Positions 1-8,067 are shown, numbered from the stretch's first letter. The stretch: 33,839 bases of DNA from Candidatus Eiseniibacteriota bacterium (GCA_005893265.1 VBOX01000058.1:1-33839), one strand, 5' to 3'. The notes: generated by a model not told the origin, from the sequence alone. Numbers and translations are program-made.

Positions 1-1532
1 ACAACCGCGCGTGTTCGGTCGCAATCAAGCTAGCGGAGACTCTGCATCAACTCGGGGAGGATTCGCAGGCGGCGGGCTACTTGAACGGAAGCTATCCATG
101 GCAGAAAGGAACTCCGGCTCGCGTCGAGCTGGCGCGGCGCGCCAAGGTGCTGGGAACCATCGAATCCTCGCAAGGTAACATGGACGAGGCGCGTAAGTAT
201 TTTCTCTCTGCTGCAAGGCTCGCTGAGGAGGTGAACGAGACCTCGCTGGCGCTGGAAAGTCACGCGGCGCTGGCCGAATTGGAATGGCGCCATGATTCAG
301 AAGCCGTTAGAGGAGAGGCCATCAGCAGAATGCGGAGGATTCTGGAAACACATGCGAACGAAACAAGTGGCGGCGATGGGCGGGCGAACCTGACCTATCA
401 ACTTGGAGCTGCGCTTGTTGTGAGTGGGGAGTTCTCACAGGCGAGAGAGGTCCTCGGCAAAGGGATTGAGCTAGATTGCTCTGACTACTGGCGGACGAGA
501 CTCGCGAACGCCCTTGCGTCGGGAGCGTACTACGAGGGGGATTTCAACACCGCGCTGAAATGGGTGAACGAAGCCTGGCAAAGCGCAGAGCGGGCCGGCG
601 CGGACTCATTTAAGCCTCGCATCCTGACGAGCCGCGCGGGTGTTTTTTACGGGTTGGGCCGACCCCGCGATGCAGTTGACCAGCATAGGCTCGCTACGTT
701 CTGGGCTAGAAGGAACGGGAATCCGTTCGAGTACCTGACCGGCTGTGCCGGGCTGTCGATCAATCTAACTCTCCTAGCTCGGTATGAAGAGGCCATTGCT
801 GAGGCGATTGAATCGGGTAAGGCAGCGTCTCGAATTGGCGATTTGGGGGAGCAGGCAAAAGCCTTCGAGCTTGAAGCCCTCGCCAATTACTACCTAGGTG
901 ACTATGAGGCCGCTGGCCATCTCGTCGAACGGGGCCTTGCGCTCCTCCGGGGACGCGGATACGACAGGGTCAAGCCGCGGCTCGACTGGCTGAAAGCCAG
1001 ATTGTTGATTAGGGAGGGGCGTTACCCAGAAAGTGAGGAGTTGCTGACAGGGGCGGAAAACGTCCTACTCGGGACTCGTGACTGGGAAGATCTACCGGGG
1101 GTCCAGATCGAAATGCATCTCCTCCGATCCCAGGTCGAGAAGTCGACGGCAGTGATCGCCGAACTCCGCAGGCTCACCGATGCGGCTGCTCATCGGGGAG
1201 TTCTCATTGTCGAATTGCAAGGTGCCAGCGCCATCTCGGAGATCATTTTGAAGCATGGGCTCTACCACACCGAACTCAGGGCGCAGATCGCAGCGGCTCT
1301 CAGGAGGGCGGACGATGCCGGGGTTATTGAGGCGAGTTGGTGGTTGACGTACTGTCTCGGGGAGATTGCTCTCCAACGCGGCGACCAACGCGAGGCTCAT
1401 ACCAGGTTTCGCCGTGCGATTCATGTTCTCGACCAAATCGCAAACGACCTCACTCCGACCCACAGAGAGATCTACCTCAAAAGGCCGCATGCTCGCACCG
1501 CTCTCGATCGAATTTCTTCACTCGGTGGTTAA
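1..1532 (+). CDS. TPR-repeat protein, 5' end outside the window
   Basis: The frame is open from position 3, so the gene starts before the window; the TTG at 81 is only an internal codon. The visible part is 509 residues. It is almost entirely helical pairs of TPR type (A-x-Y-x-x-G-D/N-x-x-x-A patterns such as ALANYYLGDYEAA and ASGAYYEGDFNTA), and no catalytic or membrane segment is seen. TPR arrays bind proteins or peptides. In bacteria, long C-terminal TPR arrays often follow a kinase, AAA or DNA-binding domain, and such a domain could lie upstream here; that is inference. The gene converges on a small lipoprotein gene that ends 9 bp downstream. Its 3' neighbourhood contains a second TPR protein, the sigma54 activator, so both may belong to one signalling locus. 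Confidence 0.85.
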   Translation, partial: NRACSVAIKLAETLHQLGEDSQAAGYLNGSYPWQKGTPARVELARRAKVLGTIESSQGNMDEARKYFLSAARLAEEVNETSLALESHAALAELEWRHDSEAVRGEAISRMRRILETHANETSGGDGRANLTYQLGAALVVSGEFSQAREVLGKGIELDCSDYWRTRLANALASGAYYEGDFNTALKWVNEAWQSAERAGADSFKPRILTSRAGVFYGLGRPRDAVDQHRLATFWARRNGNPFEYLTGCAGLSINLTLLARYEEAIAEAIESGKAASRIGDLGEQAKAFELEALANYYLGDYEAAGHLVERGLALLRGRGYDRVKPRLDWLKARLLIREGRYPESEELLTGAENVLLGTRDWEDLPGVQIEMHLLRSQVEKSTAVIAELRRLTDAAAHRGVLIVELQGASAISEIILKHGLYHTELRAQIAAALRRADDAGVIEASWWLTYCLGEIALQRGDQREAHTRFRRAIHVLDQIANDLTPTHREIYLKRPHARTALDRISSLGG

Positions 1533-1541
1533 AAGGCCGAG

Positions 1542-1739
1542 TTAGGGTTTCAGCTCGTTACCGGCCGGCTTTAGCTCATTGCCTGCCGCGTTGGCCGTCT
1601 GGACGCTCTGCGCGCCCAAGTTTGGCTGCGGGTTCATCAGCGCGTTATTGCTGCAACCCGTGGAGAGAAGAGCCGCTGCGAAGAACACCGCCACCGTCGC
1701 CGCCTTGAGTCCGCTTTTACAGTTCCTGGTCCGTTCCAT
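1542..1739 (-). CDS. 65-residue predicted lipoprotein
   Basis: The start is the ATG at 1739, preceded by a strong AAGGAGG ribosome binding site; a longer upstream frame has none. Residues 1-28 form a lipoprotein signal peptide (basic N-terminus, then hydrophobic VAVFFAAALLSTGC) with lipobox LSTGC and acylation Cys29. The mature part is only 37 residues and ends in a tandem duplication, AGNELKP-AGNELKP, at residues 52-65. I do not recognise the family. A good sigma54 promoter lies about 45 nt upstream of the expected start of translation, so expression probably needs an activator such as the TPR-AAA+ protein encoded nearby. A small surface or periplasmic lipoprotein, or the precursor of a released peptide, are both possible. 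The gene is well supported; the function is unknown. Confidence 0.75.
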   Translation of the reverse strand: MERTRNCKSGLKAATVAVFFAAALLSTGCSNNALMNPQPNLGAQSVQTANAAGNELKPAGNELKP

Positions 1740-1795
1740 TGCCGCCTCCTTGTTTCGCTGCCGTCCGTGGCCCTCATTCCCGGCCAGCCAATAGG

Positions 1796-1810
1796 GCAAC
1801 GTAGATGCCA
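1796..1810 (-). promoter_or_regulatory. sigma54 (-24/-12) promoter for the lipoprotein gene
   Basis: On the minus strand the sequence reads TGGCAT-CTACG-TTGC. This has the invariant GG and GC dinucleotides exactly 10 nt apart and matches consensus TGGCAC-N5-TTGC at all but one of the ten key positions. The predicted start is near 1784, giving a leader of about 45 nt to the ATG at 1739. Confidence 0.65.
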
Positions 1811-1876
1811 CAAGGCGTCGGAAGCGGATTTGACACGTGCAAACACAACTTGTTACTGTCCAGCCACTTAGGAGAC

Positions 1877-2008
1877 ATGCCAATCGACCAAAAATCTGCC
1901 AGCGTGGTGATGGTGCGAAAGGTTGGGGGGAATCTCCCCCACATGGACGCGGGAGAGCGTGATGCAGCTTCGGTATCGGGGCTTACTGGCTACGGAACAA
2001 TGGTTTAG
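1877..2008 (+). CDS. possible 43-residue ORF
   Basis: A short ORF begins with ATG at 1877 behind a good TTAGGAG site. A -35-like TTGACA lies at 1830-1835, but the matching -10 (TACTGT, 18-bp spacer) is poor. The product (starts MPIDQKSASV, ends GLTGYGTMV) has no signal peptide and no family I know. It lies between the divergently transcribed lipoprotein gene and the convergent sigma54 activator. A 6-bp G/C hairpin (GGGGG...CCCCC) falls inside it, which could equally mean that the region is a regulatory leader rather than a gene. Low confidence. Confidence 0.3.
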   Translation: MPIDQKSASVVMVRKVGGNLPHMDAGERDAASVSGLTGYGTMV

Positions 2009-2060
2009 GCCGACTGGCTCGTGAGAACCAGGAAAAGCGAGAATTGGCTCACGGAGCGGC

Positions 2061-2113
2061 TGGGGTCAATGGCCCCAAGAAATAGCGGATAATCCATTCA
2101 GCGGCAATGGATT
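2061..2113. repeat. two adjacent hairpins between convergent genes
   Basis: The first hairpin (2061-2077) is TGGGG..CCCCA, extended by a T-G and a C-G pair around an AAT loop. The second (2091-2113) is a perfect 8-bp inverted repeat, AATCCATT and AATGGATT, around 7 nt. They lie just past the 43-residue ORF and 42 bp beyond the stop of the sigma54 activator on the other strand. A bidirectional terminator is possible, but neither hairpin has a T-tract. The second could also be a protein-binding site. Confidence 0.4.
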
Positions 2114-2154
2114 GAAGACAAGAGCGGGAAGCGGTTGCGCTCTAATGGGACGAC

Positions 2155-4425
2155 CTACTCCCTAACTTGGTATTCATCCGGTCGAATGCCCAGGCGCTCG
2201 ATCTTATAGATCAGGGTTGTGCGTTTCATCCCCCCCAGGCTCCGAGCGGCCTCAGCCTTGTTCCCGCGGTGGGCGCGCAAAGCCGAGAGAATCTGCAACC
2301 GTTCCTCGGCCATTTCATCACGCCGTTCGCGATCCCGTCGAAGGGAGGCGATATCCTTCCGCTGGATTTGGGGCAAGAACGACTCACCTCGAACCAACGA
2401 CGTATCGGGAGCGAGCGCGACAACGCGAGCGATCTCATGCCGAAGCTCTCTTACATTGCCAGGCCAGTCATACGCGCAGAGCACCGTCTCGACGCCGTCC
2501 TCGATTGTGAGGCGCTTTTTTGCAGTCGTGGTCGCTTGGGACCAGAAGTAGCGGAACAATGCCCTTATGTCTTCTTCGCGCTCGCGGAGCGGAGGAATTG
2601 TGACGCGAATGCCGTTGAGTCTGTAGAAGAGGTCCTGGCGGAAGAGCCCGCGATCGACGAGATCCTCAAGTCGCGTGTTGGTAGCCGCAACGATTCGAAG
2701 CTCGATTTTCCTGACATCGTCTCGTCCGACCGCGCGCAACTCGCCGGTCTCCAGGACCCGAAGTAGGGCGGCCTGAACTTGTGATGGGAGTTCCCCGACC
2801 TCGTCGAGAAACAGCGTCCCCTTGTGGGAGGAGGCGAGCAAGCCCTCACGGGACGAAACGGCACCAGTAAAGGCTCCTCGTTCATGTCCAAAGAATTCGC
2901 TATCGAGAAGATTGACCGAGATGGCCCCACAGTTCACCGGTACAAAGGGTTCCTTTCGGCGGGGACCCATCTGATGGAGCGCCTGGGCAAGTAGCTCCTT
3001 TCCCACCCCGCTCTCTCCCGTGATCAGGACAGGAATCTGGCTCGGTGCGACGCTCTGCAGGATTTCCACCGCTTCGCGGACCTTACGATTGCAGGTGACG
3101 ATGCCGAAGCGAAGCGCGCCCCGATCAAGATCTCCGAGATTATCGACTGCGGACGTGTTCGGCTGATCGAGAGTAGCCTCGGACTGAGATTCAAATCCAA
3201 GCAGGCGATCTACTGAACGAACCCAAGGTAGCAGTCCCATTCGTTCGAAAATCGCACGCGCTTCCCAGAGTTGCTGCCTGCCATGTGCTTGCTCATCGGG
3301 GCCCAGCTCTTGCAACCGCGTCTCACCCGCCCATGTGAGCGCTCGGCCGAGTTCGTATGGAATCTCGTACTGTCTTCCAAGATCGATGCCTTCATCAATG
3401 ATTCGGAGAGCCTTTTTCTGATTCCCCGCGGCTCGGTGCGCCATAGCGTAGACGCGATGCGTCGCACATTCTTCGTACCTGTCGCCCAAAGCTCGGGCTA
3501 CGCGGAATCCGCGCTCACAAAGTAGAATCGCGGTGTTCGGATCTCCGAGGCGGATGAACGTCTCGCCCATGCGATGGCAGACCTCGGGGATGACATCCCC
3601 TTCGGGCGCCGCGGCCTCAGCAATCTTCATGGCCCTTTCGTAGTGCTCCAGGGCCTTCCTGTAGTCTTTCTGCGCGAGGTAGCAATCGCCAGTGTACTCG
3701 AGCGTGATCGCCTCCTCGCGTGTGTACTGCTCCTCGAGCGTTGTCTGGAGGGCGGGGAGCAGAAGCTCAAGTGCCTGGGCTGGATGTCCAGTGATGCGAA
3801 GATAGTTCGCGCGAACAAGGTGGATTCGCACGCGATATCGAGTATCGGTGGTCAACCCAGCGAGCTGATCGAGCTGACCCAAGACCACCGACGCCTCAGA
3901 CAACCTCCCCATCTTTAGCAGTACGATCGACAGATTCAGCCGGTTTGCTAGTGACTCGCGTTCGATTCCATGTTGATCGGCAAGACCAATGGTCCGTTCC
4001 ATCTCGAATCGGGCTTGATGAAAAAGACCCCGGTTCTTCAAGACGATTGCCAGGCGCCTCTGCTGGCGCAGGGACTGAGGAAGGTCGTCCAGATCCCAAG
4101 TCAGAATATGAATCGCTGCCTGAAAGTGGGCCTCGGCCTGGTGGATGGAACCGAGTCGCAACGAAATATACCCCATTAGGCCGTGAACCCGACTCAGTTC
4201 GGGCTTGGCCTTGGATTCCCCAAACAGTCGGAGCAAGGATTCACCTAGTTTGGCTATCTCGTTCCAGCTCCGCGAGTCTCCCACCAAAGTTGAACCGGCT
4301 GGACTACAACAATCCCAGTAGGTCGGGTCCGGATCGATCCGGAGGACGACCTCTAGCGCCTTGAGAGCCTCGCTATGGCAACCGCGCGCGATCAACTGCT
4401 CAATCTGCGTAAACTGGTAGCTCAT
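2155..4425 (-). CDS. sigma54-dependent activator with N-terminal TPR sensor
   Basis: This 756-residue protein activates RNA polymerase-sigma54. Residues 1-410 are TPR-type helical repeats (for example the GDCYLAQKDYRKALEHYERA region near 246-265), taking the place usually held by a receiver, GAF or PAS domain. The AAA+ domain spans about 440-675: Walker A GESGVGKE (470-477), sigma54-contact loop GAFTGA (517-522), Walker B GTLFLDE (536-542) and WPGNVREL (654-661). A Fis-type HTH covers about 711-745 (GNKAEAARSLG then TTLIYKIERLGI). All motifs for ATP hydrolysis and sigma54 contact are intact. TPRs commonly bind peptides or partner proteins, so the input signal is probably a protein or peptide; that is inference. 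A sigma54 promoter is present 2.6 kb away in front of the lipoprotein gene, a candidate target. The ribosome binding site is weak (AGGGA). Confidence 0.93.
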   Translation of the reverse strand: MSYQFTQIEQLIARGCHSEALKALEVVLRIDPDPTYWDCCSPAGSTLVGDSRSWNEIAKLGESLLRLFGESKAKPELSRVHGLMGYISLRLGSIHQAEAHFQAAIHILTWDLDDLPQSLRQQRRLAIVLKNRGLFHQARFEMERTIGLADQHGIERESLANRLNLSIVLLKMGRLSEASVVLGQLDQLAGLTTDTRYRVRIHLVRANYLRITGHPAQALELLLPALQTTLEEQYTREEAITLEYTGDCYLAQKDYRKALEHYERAMKIAEAAAPEGDVIPEVCHRMGETFIRLGDPNTAILLCERGFRVARALGDRYEECATHRVYAMAHRAAGNQKKALRIIDEGIDLGRQYEIPYELGRALTWAGETRLQELGPDEQAHGRQQLWEARAIFERMGLLPWVRSVDRLLGFESQSEATLDQPNTSAVDNLGDLDRGALRFGIVTCNRKVREAVEILQSVAPSQIPVLITGESGVGKELLAQALHQMGPRRKEPFVPVNCGAISVNLLDSEFFGHERGAFTGAVSSREGLLASSHKGTLFLDEVGELPSQVQAALLRVLETGELRAVGRDDVRKIELRIVAATNTRLEDLVDRGLFRQDLFYRLNGIRVTIPPLREREEDIRALFRYFWSQATTTAKKRLTIEDGVETVLCAYDWPGNVRELRHEIARVVALAPDTSLVRGESFLPQIQRKDIASLRRDRERRDEMAEERLQILSALRAHRGNKAEAARSLGGMKRTTLIYKIERLGIRPDEYQVRE

Positions 4426-4448
4426 TCCCTGTCACTCGCTCCCGGGCC

Positions 4449-4460
4449 ATGATCGATCAT
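4449..4460. promoter_or_regulatory. 12-bp palindrome upstream of the sigma54 activator
   Basis: ATGATCGATCAT is a perfect palindrome, 23 bp before the activator start codon and between it and the upstream small ORF. Its position fits an operator or autoregulatory site. Nothing else links it to a specific regulator. Confidence 0.3.
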
Positions 4461-4495
4461 CAAGGCTTCATCCGATCTACGTGGGTTTGGCGCTA

Positions 4496-4723
4496 CTACC
4501 TAATCCAACAAATGATAGCGGCCGACGCTGCACGCCAGGGCTCCCAGGTGAGCCACCGGACGTACCCCCGGGGTCCGCCTGAATCGCCGCCAGTAAACAT
4601 CCGCACGGTCCTGGCCCACGCGCGTGTCGGTGACGCCGAAGCAACTGCCAACGCAAGTGCGGCCGCGAAAATGAAGCCAACTAGCAATCGCAGCAGCAGA
4701 GCAAACCCGCGATCCCTCTTCAT
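4496..4723 (-). CDS. 75-residue protein with signal peptide
   Basis: The ORF is taken from the ATG at 4723 because the product then begins MKRDRGFALLLRLLVG, a typical signal peptide: basic N-terminus, a hydrophobic run to about residue 28 and a likely cleavage after ASA. The remaining 45 residues are rich in Arg, Trp and Gly, and I know no family for them. The ribosome binding site is weak (GGTGA). It lies directly upstream of the TPR-sigma54 activator on the same strand, 70 bp away, so the two may be cotranscribed. A secreted partner or signal for the TPR domain is a possible role, without direct evidence. It could also be a chance ORF. Confidence 0.4.
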   Translation of the reverse strand: MKRDRGFALLLRLLVGFIFAAALALAVASASPTRAWARTVRMFTGGDSGGPRGYVRWLTWEPWRAASAAIICWIR

Positions 4724-5027
4724 ATCACCAACCAACTTTCCTGCCGGCGAGGGCTCTGGCCGGGGGAGGCCAGTGGCCATTCCATGGCCCGGAGCCCGCG
4801 TGTCAAAGCAAGATGCGCGTAACCTAGCGGACCAGATGAATCAATGGAACGCGACGTGATCCCTTGGGGGCACTGCCTGCCGAGGTAGTAGGAGAAGCGG
4901 ACCATCGCACCCCCCGTTCGATTGCTCCGTGGGAGTTGGGAGCGGAAACGGCAGCAGTATAGCGGATTAGGGCATCAAACACAAGCCGGCAGTGAGCCGC
5001 GGCTGCCTCAGCTCAAAGGCTGCCGCC
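4724..5027. other. intergenic stretch, no gene seen
   Basis: About 300 bp upstream of the small signal-peptide ORF and downstream of the acyl-CoA ligase gene, both on the minus strand. I see no convincing ORF, no strong terminator and no clear promoter. A weak GG-N10-GC match near 4864-4880 on the plus strand lacks the rest of the sigma54 consensus. Confidence 0.4.
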
Positions 5028-6695
5028 TCATTCTTCCCCATGGTACATCTTCTCGATCAGGTCTCGGTACCGATCCGAGATCACGCGGCGCTTCACTTCC
5101 AACTTCTGACTCAATGATCCGTTCTCAACCGTCAGATCGTTTGGGATGAGCTCGAATCGCTTGATCGTCTCATAGGAAGCAAGCGTCTTGTTCACGCTGT
5201 CTACGTCCGCCTCGATCGCCTCGTGCGTCGCCCCGTTGGCCGCGACGATCAGCGCGGTTGCGTACTTCCGTCCGTCGCCGACTACGATCGCTTCGAGGAT
5301 CCGCGGAGATTTCTTCAGCGCGTTCTGGATTGGCTGCGGCGCGATCTTCTTTCCGCCGCTCGTGACGATGAGATCCTTCTTGCGATCGGTGATGCGTAGG
5401 AATCCGTCCGCGTCGATCTCGCCGATGTCGCCCGTGTGGAACCATCCGTCTTCCAAAGCGGTCGCGGTTTCTTCGGGCCGATTCCAGTAGCCCTTCATCA
5501 CGGATGGGCCGCGCACGAGAATCTCTCCGTCTTCCGCGATGCGCACCTCCACCCCGGGAATCGGGCGACCTACCGTCCCGAGCTTGTAGTGCTTCGCCGT
5601 GTTCACGGCGATCACGGGAGACGTCTCGGTCAGGCCATAGCCTTCCATGACGGGCAAGCCCACGCCGTAGAAGAAAAGTCCGATCTCGCGAGGCAGTGCC
5701 GCTCCTCCGGAGAAACCGTATCGAATACGGCCACCGAGCCGGCGGCGCAGGACCGGATAGACCAACACGTTGGCTAGCGCGTGCTGGAGCGCGATGCCAG
5801 GCGGGATCGGTCGCCCATCGAGCTTGAGGGCCGCCCACTTCTGGGCCACGTTCCGCCCCCAAAGCGCCATCACGTCCCGTGGGAACCCGGCCGCCTTCGC
5901 CACCTCCATAATGCGATCGATCAACTTCTCGTAGAAGCGCGGCACCGCGAGCAGCAACGTGGGCCGCACCTCCATCAGATTGGACGCGGCCTTTTCGATC
6001 GACTCGGCGTAAGCGATCGTCGCTCCCGCGTAGACCATGACGTTGTAGCCCGCGGTGCGCTCGAAGATGTGGTTCAGAGGAAGGAAGGAGAGGTGGACGT
6101 CGGTGGGTCCCAGGTCGAGCGCGGTCAAAGAGGCGAGCGCGTTCGAGACGAGATTGCCATGCGTGAGCATGACCCCTTTGGGGACGCCGGTCGTGCCTGA
6201 GGTGTAGATGATGGTCGCGAGGTCGTCAGGGCCGGGGGGCGTCGCGGCCGTCGCGGCAGGCGACCCTGGCGGCGCCCCGTCCACATCAAAGCTCACCACC
6301 CATTTCAGCCCGGGCGCTTGCGAGCGCACCGACTCCACCTTCGCGCGCTGCGCCTCGCTCGACACGAAGGCTCCAACCGCGCCGGAATCGGCGAGCAACG
6401 GGCCAACGTGGTCCGCGGGCAGGGTCGCATAGATCGGCACGCACACAGCGCCGATCGAGAGCACCGCCTGGTCCGCAACGGCCCAGTCGATTCGGTTCTC
6501 GGAGAAGATGGCCACGCGGTCTCCGCGCACGACGCCGCGCCTCGTGAGATCCGCCGCCCGCGCACGCACCTGGTTCGCGAACGAATCGATCGAAACCGGA
6601 GCCCACCGACCCTCCCGTTTCACCAAGAACGCGTCCGGCTTCTTGTGTACTTCGAGAGAGTGGCGGAGCAGGTCGGGAACCGTACGAACGTCCAT
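5028..6695 (-). CDS. long-chain acyl-CoA synthetase (AMP-forming)
   Basis: This 555-residue member of the adenylate-forming family activates fatty acids to acyl-CoA through an acyl-adenylate. Visible core motifs: the P-loop YTSGTTGVPKG (164-174), GYGLTET (352-358), GWFHTGD (417-423) and the hinge region GFLRITDRKK (431-440) followed by TSGGKKIAPQ. The order and the tail K-x-E-V-K-R resemble the bacterial FACL/FAA1-like group rather than acetyl-CoA synthetase. The start ATG at 6695 has a GAGGAGGT site. It is divergent from the fadI-fadJ pair, separated by only 85 bp, so the three genes probably form one fatty-acid oxidation locus with shared control. Chain-length preference cannot be read from the sequence. 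Confidence 0.92.
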   Translation of the reverse strand: MDVRTVPDLLRHSLEVHKKPDAFLVKREGRWAPVSIDSFANQVRARAADLTRRGVVRGDRVAIFSENRIDWAVADQAVLSIGAVCVPIYATLPADHVGPLLADSGAVGAFVSSEAQRAKVESVRSQAPGLKWVVSFDVDGAPPGSPAATAATPPGPDDLATIIYTSGTTGVPKGVMLTHGNLVSNALASLTALDLGPTDVHLSFLPLNHIFERTAGYNVMVYAGATIAYAESIEKAASNLMEVRPTLLLAVPRFYEKLIDRIMEVAKAAGFPRDVMALWGRNVAQKWAALKLDGRPIPPGIALQHALANVLVYPVLRRRLGGRIRYGFSGGAALPREIGLFFYGVGLPVMEGYGLTETSPVIAVNTAKHYKLGTVGRPIPGVEVRIAEDGEILVRGPSVMKGYWNRPEETATALEDGWFHTGDIGEIDADGFLRITDRKKDLIVTSGGKKIAPQPIQNALKKSPRILEAIVVGDGRKYATALIVAANGATHEAIEADVDSVNKTLASYETIKRFELIPNDLTVENGSLSQKLEVKRRVISDRYRDLIEKMYHGEE

Positions 6696-6714
6696 GCGTT
6701 GACCTCCTCACGGC

Positions 6715-6727
6715 ACTGTGACACAGT
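6715..6727. promoter_or_regulatory. operator-like palindrome in the fad divergon
   Basis: ACTGTG-A-CACAGT is a perfect odd palindrome (6+1+6) in the 85-bp gap between the divergent acyl-CoA ligase and thiolase genes. It overlaps the -35 box of the plus-strand promoter, as a TetR- or GntR-type repressor site would. The cognate regulator is not in the window. Confidence 0.45.
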
Positions 6728-6747
6728 ACGGAAAGCGTGGCTAGACT
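6718..6747 (+). promoter_or_regulatory. candidate sigma70 promoter for fadI-fadJ
   Basis: The -35 is GTGACA (5/6) and the -10 is TAGACT (4/6), with an 18-bp spacer. A start near 6754 would leave a leader of about 27 nt. The -35 lies inside the palindrome at 6715-6727. Confidence 0.4.
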
Positions 6748-6780
6748 CGATCGTATCCCGCCCGATTCTCGCAAGAGACC

Positions 6781-8067
6781 ATGCGCGAAGTCGTTCTGAT
6801 CGACGGATACCGGACCCCCTTCGCCAAGGCAGGCACGGCGCTCGCCGATGTCTCCGCCCGCGAGCTCGGCCGCGTCGCCGTGACGGAGCTTCTCGCCCGC
6901 TCGGGTGTGAACCCCGCCGAGATCGACGAAGTCGTCCTGGGAAACGTGGCCCAGCCTTCCGAGTCCACGAACATCGCACGCGTCGTGGCTCTCCTCTCCG
7001 GAATCCCCGAGCGCGTCCCCGCCTTCACGGTGCAGCGGAACTGCGCCTCAGGGTTGGAATCGATCGCCCAGGCTCACCAAAAGATCGCGGCGGGGGACGC
7101 CGACCTCATCATCGCGGGCGGGGCGGAATCGATGAGCCGGATCCCGTTGTACATGAGCGAGGGGCTGACCCACATGTTCGAGCGGCTCGCGCGCGCAAAG
7201 TCGCCGGGCGACAAGCTCGCTGCGCTCTCGACCGTACGACCGCGCGACTTGAAGCCGCGCATCGCGCTTGTCGAGGGGCTCACCGACCCGGTCTCGGGCC
7301 TCAACATGGGAGAGACGGCGGAGATCCTGGCGAAGGAGTTCGGGGTCTCGCGCGAGGCGCAGGATGACTTCGCGCTCCAGAGCCACCGCCGCACGGTGGC
7401 GGCGATGGAATCGGGGCGCATGGCGCAGGAGATGGTTCCGGTGTTCGCGCCGCCCTACAGGCAGGCGGTCACTGAGGACGTGGGCCCGCGCAGGGGGCAG
7501 ACGCTTGAGGCGCTCGCGAAGTTGAAGCCCTACTTCGACCGCCGCTACGGAACCGTCACGGTCGGAAACTCGTGCCCTATTACGGACGGCGCAGCGGCGA
7601 TCCTGGTCGCTTCCGCCGACAAGGCGCGCGAGCTTGGGTTGAAGCCCGCGGGGCGCATCAAAGGGTACGCATTCGTGGGGCTCGACCCTGCGCGGATGGG
7701 TCTTGGCCCGACCCACGCCACGCCCCTCGCGCTCAAGCGCGCGGGGGTTGCGTTCAAGGACATCGGATTGATCGAGCTGAACGAGGCCTTCGCGGCGCAG
7801 GTCATCGCGAACGAGATCGCGATGGCGTCCGCGAAGTACTGCCGCGAGAAGCTCGGACTCGAAGGTCCCATCGGCGAGATCGACCGCTCCATCATGAACG
7901 TGAACGGTGGCGCGATCGCGCTCGGGCATCCGGTCGGGGTCTCGGGCACGCGACTCGCACTCACCCTCTTGCGCGAGATGCGGAAGCGCGACGTGCCGCT
8001 GGGGCTCGCGACGCTCTGCGTGGGCGGCGGGCAGGGAGCGGCCCTCGTCCTGGAGCGCGCGGCGTGA
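6781..8067 (+). CDS. fadI: 3-ketoacyl-CoA thiolase (FadI-type)
   Basis: This 428-residue thiolase cleaves 3-ketoacyl-CoA with CoA, the last step of each beta-oxidation round. Catalytic residues are in place: nucleophile Cys88 (NCASG), the NEAFAAQ loop (334-340), His383 in GHPVG and Cys413 in the CVGGGQG motif. The length and the segment around NMGETAEILAKEFGVSRE match the E. coli FadI/mitochondrial trifunctional-beta type (about 430 residues) better than the shorter FadA (about 390). It is followed 19 bp later by the fadJ-like multifunctional gene, the same order as E. coli fadIJ. The ribosome binding site is weak (AAGAGA). Confidence 0.93.
   Translation: MREVVLIDGYRTPFAKAGTALADVSARELGRVAVTELLARSGVNPAEIDEVVLGNVAQPSESTNIARVVALLSGIPERVPAFTVQRNCASGLESIAQAHQKIAAGDADLIIAGGAESMSRIPLYMSEGLTHMFERLARAKSPGDKLAALSTVRPRDLKPRIALVEGLTDPVSGLNMGETAEILAKEFGVSREAQDDFALQSHRRTVAAMESGRMAQEMVPVFAPPYRQAVTEDVGPRRGQTLEALAKLKPYFDRRYGTVTVGNSCPITDGAAAILVASADKARELGLKPAGRIKGYAFVGLDPARMGLGPTHATPLALKRAGVAFKDIGLIELNEAFAAQVIANEIAMASAKYCREKLGLEGPIGEIDRSIMNVNGGAIALGHPVGVSGTRLALTLLREMRKRDVPLGLATLCVGGGQGAALVLERAA

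Noticed and set aside
4449-4859. 136-residue plus-strand frame upstream of the sigma54 activator
   Set aside because: No ribosome binding site or domain; the opposite strand carries the more plausible signal-peptide ORF.
4864-4880. GG-N10-GC sigma54-like match on the plus strand
   Set aside because: Only the two dinucleotides fit; the -24 box is GGGGGC rather than TGGCAC and no gene follows.
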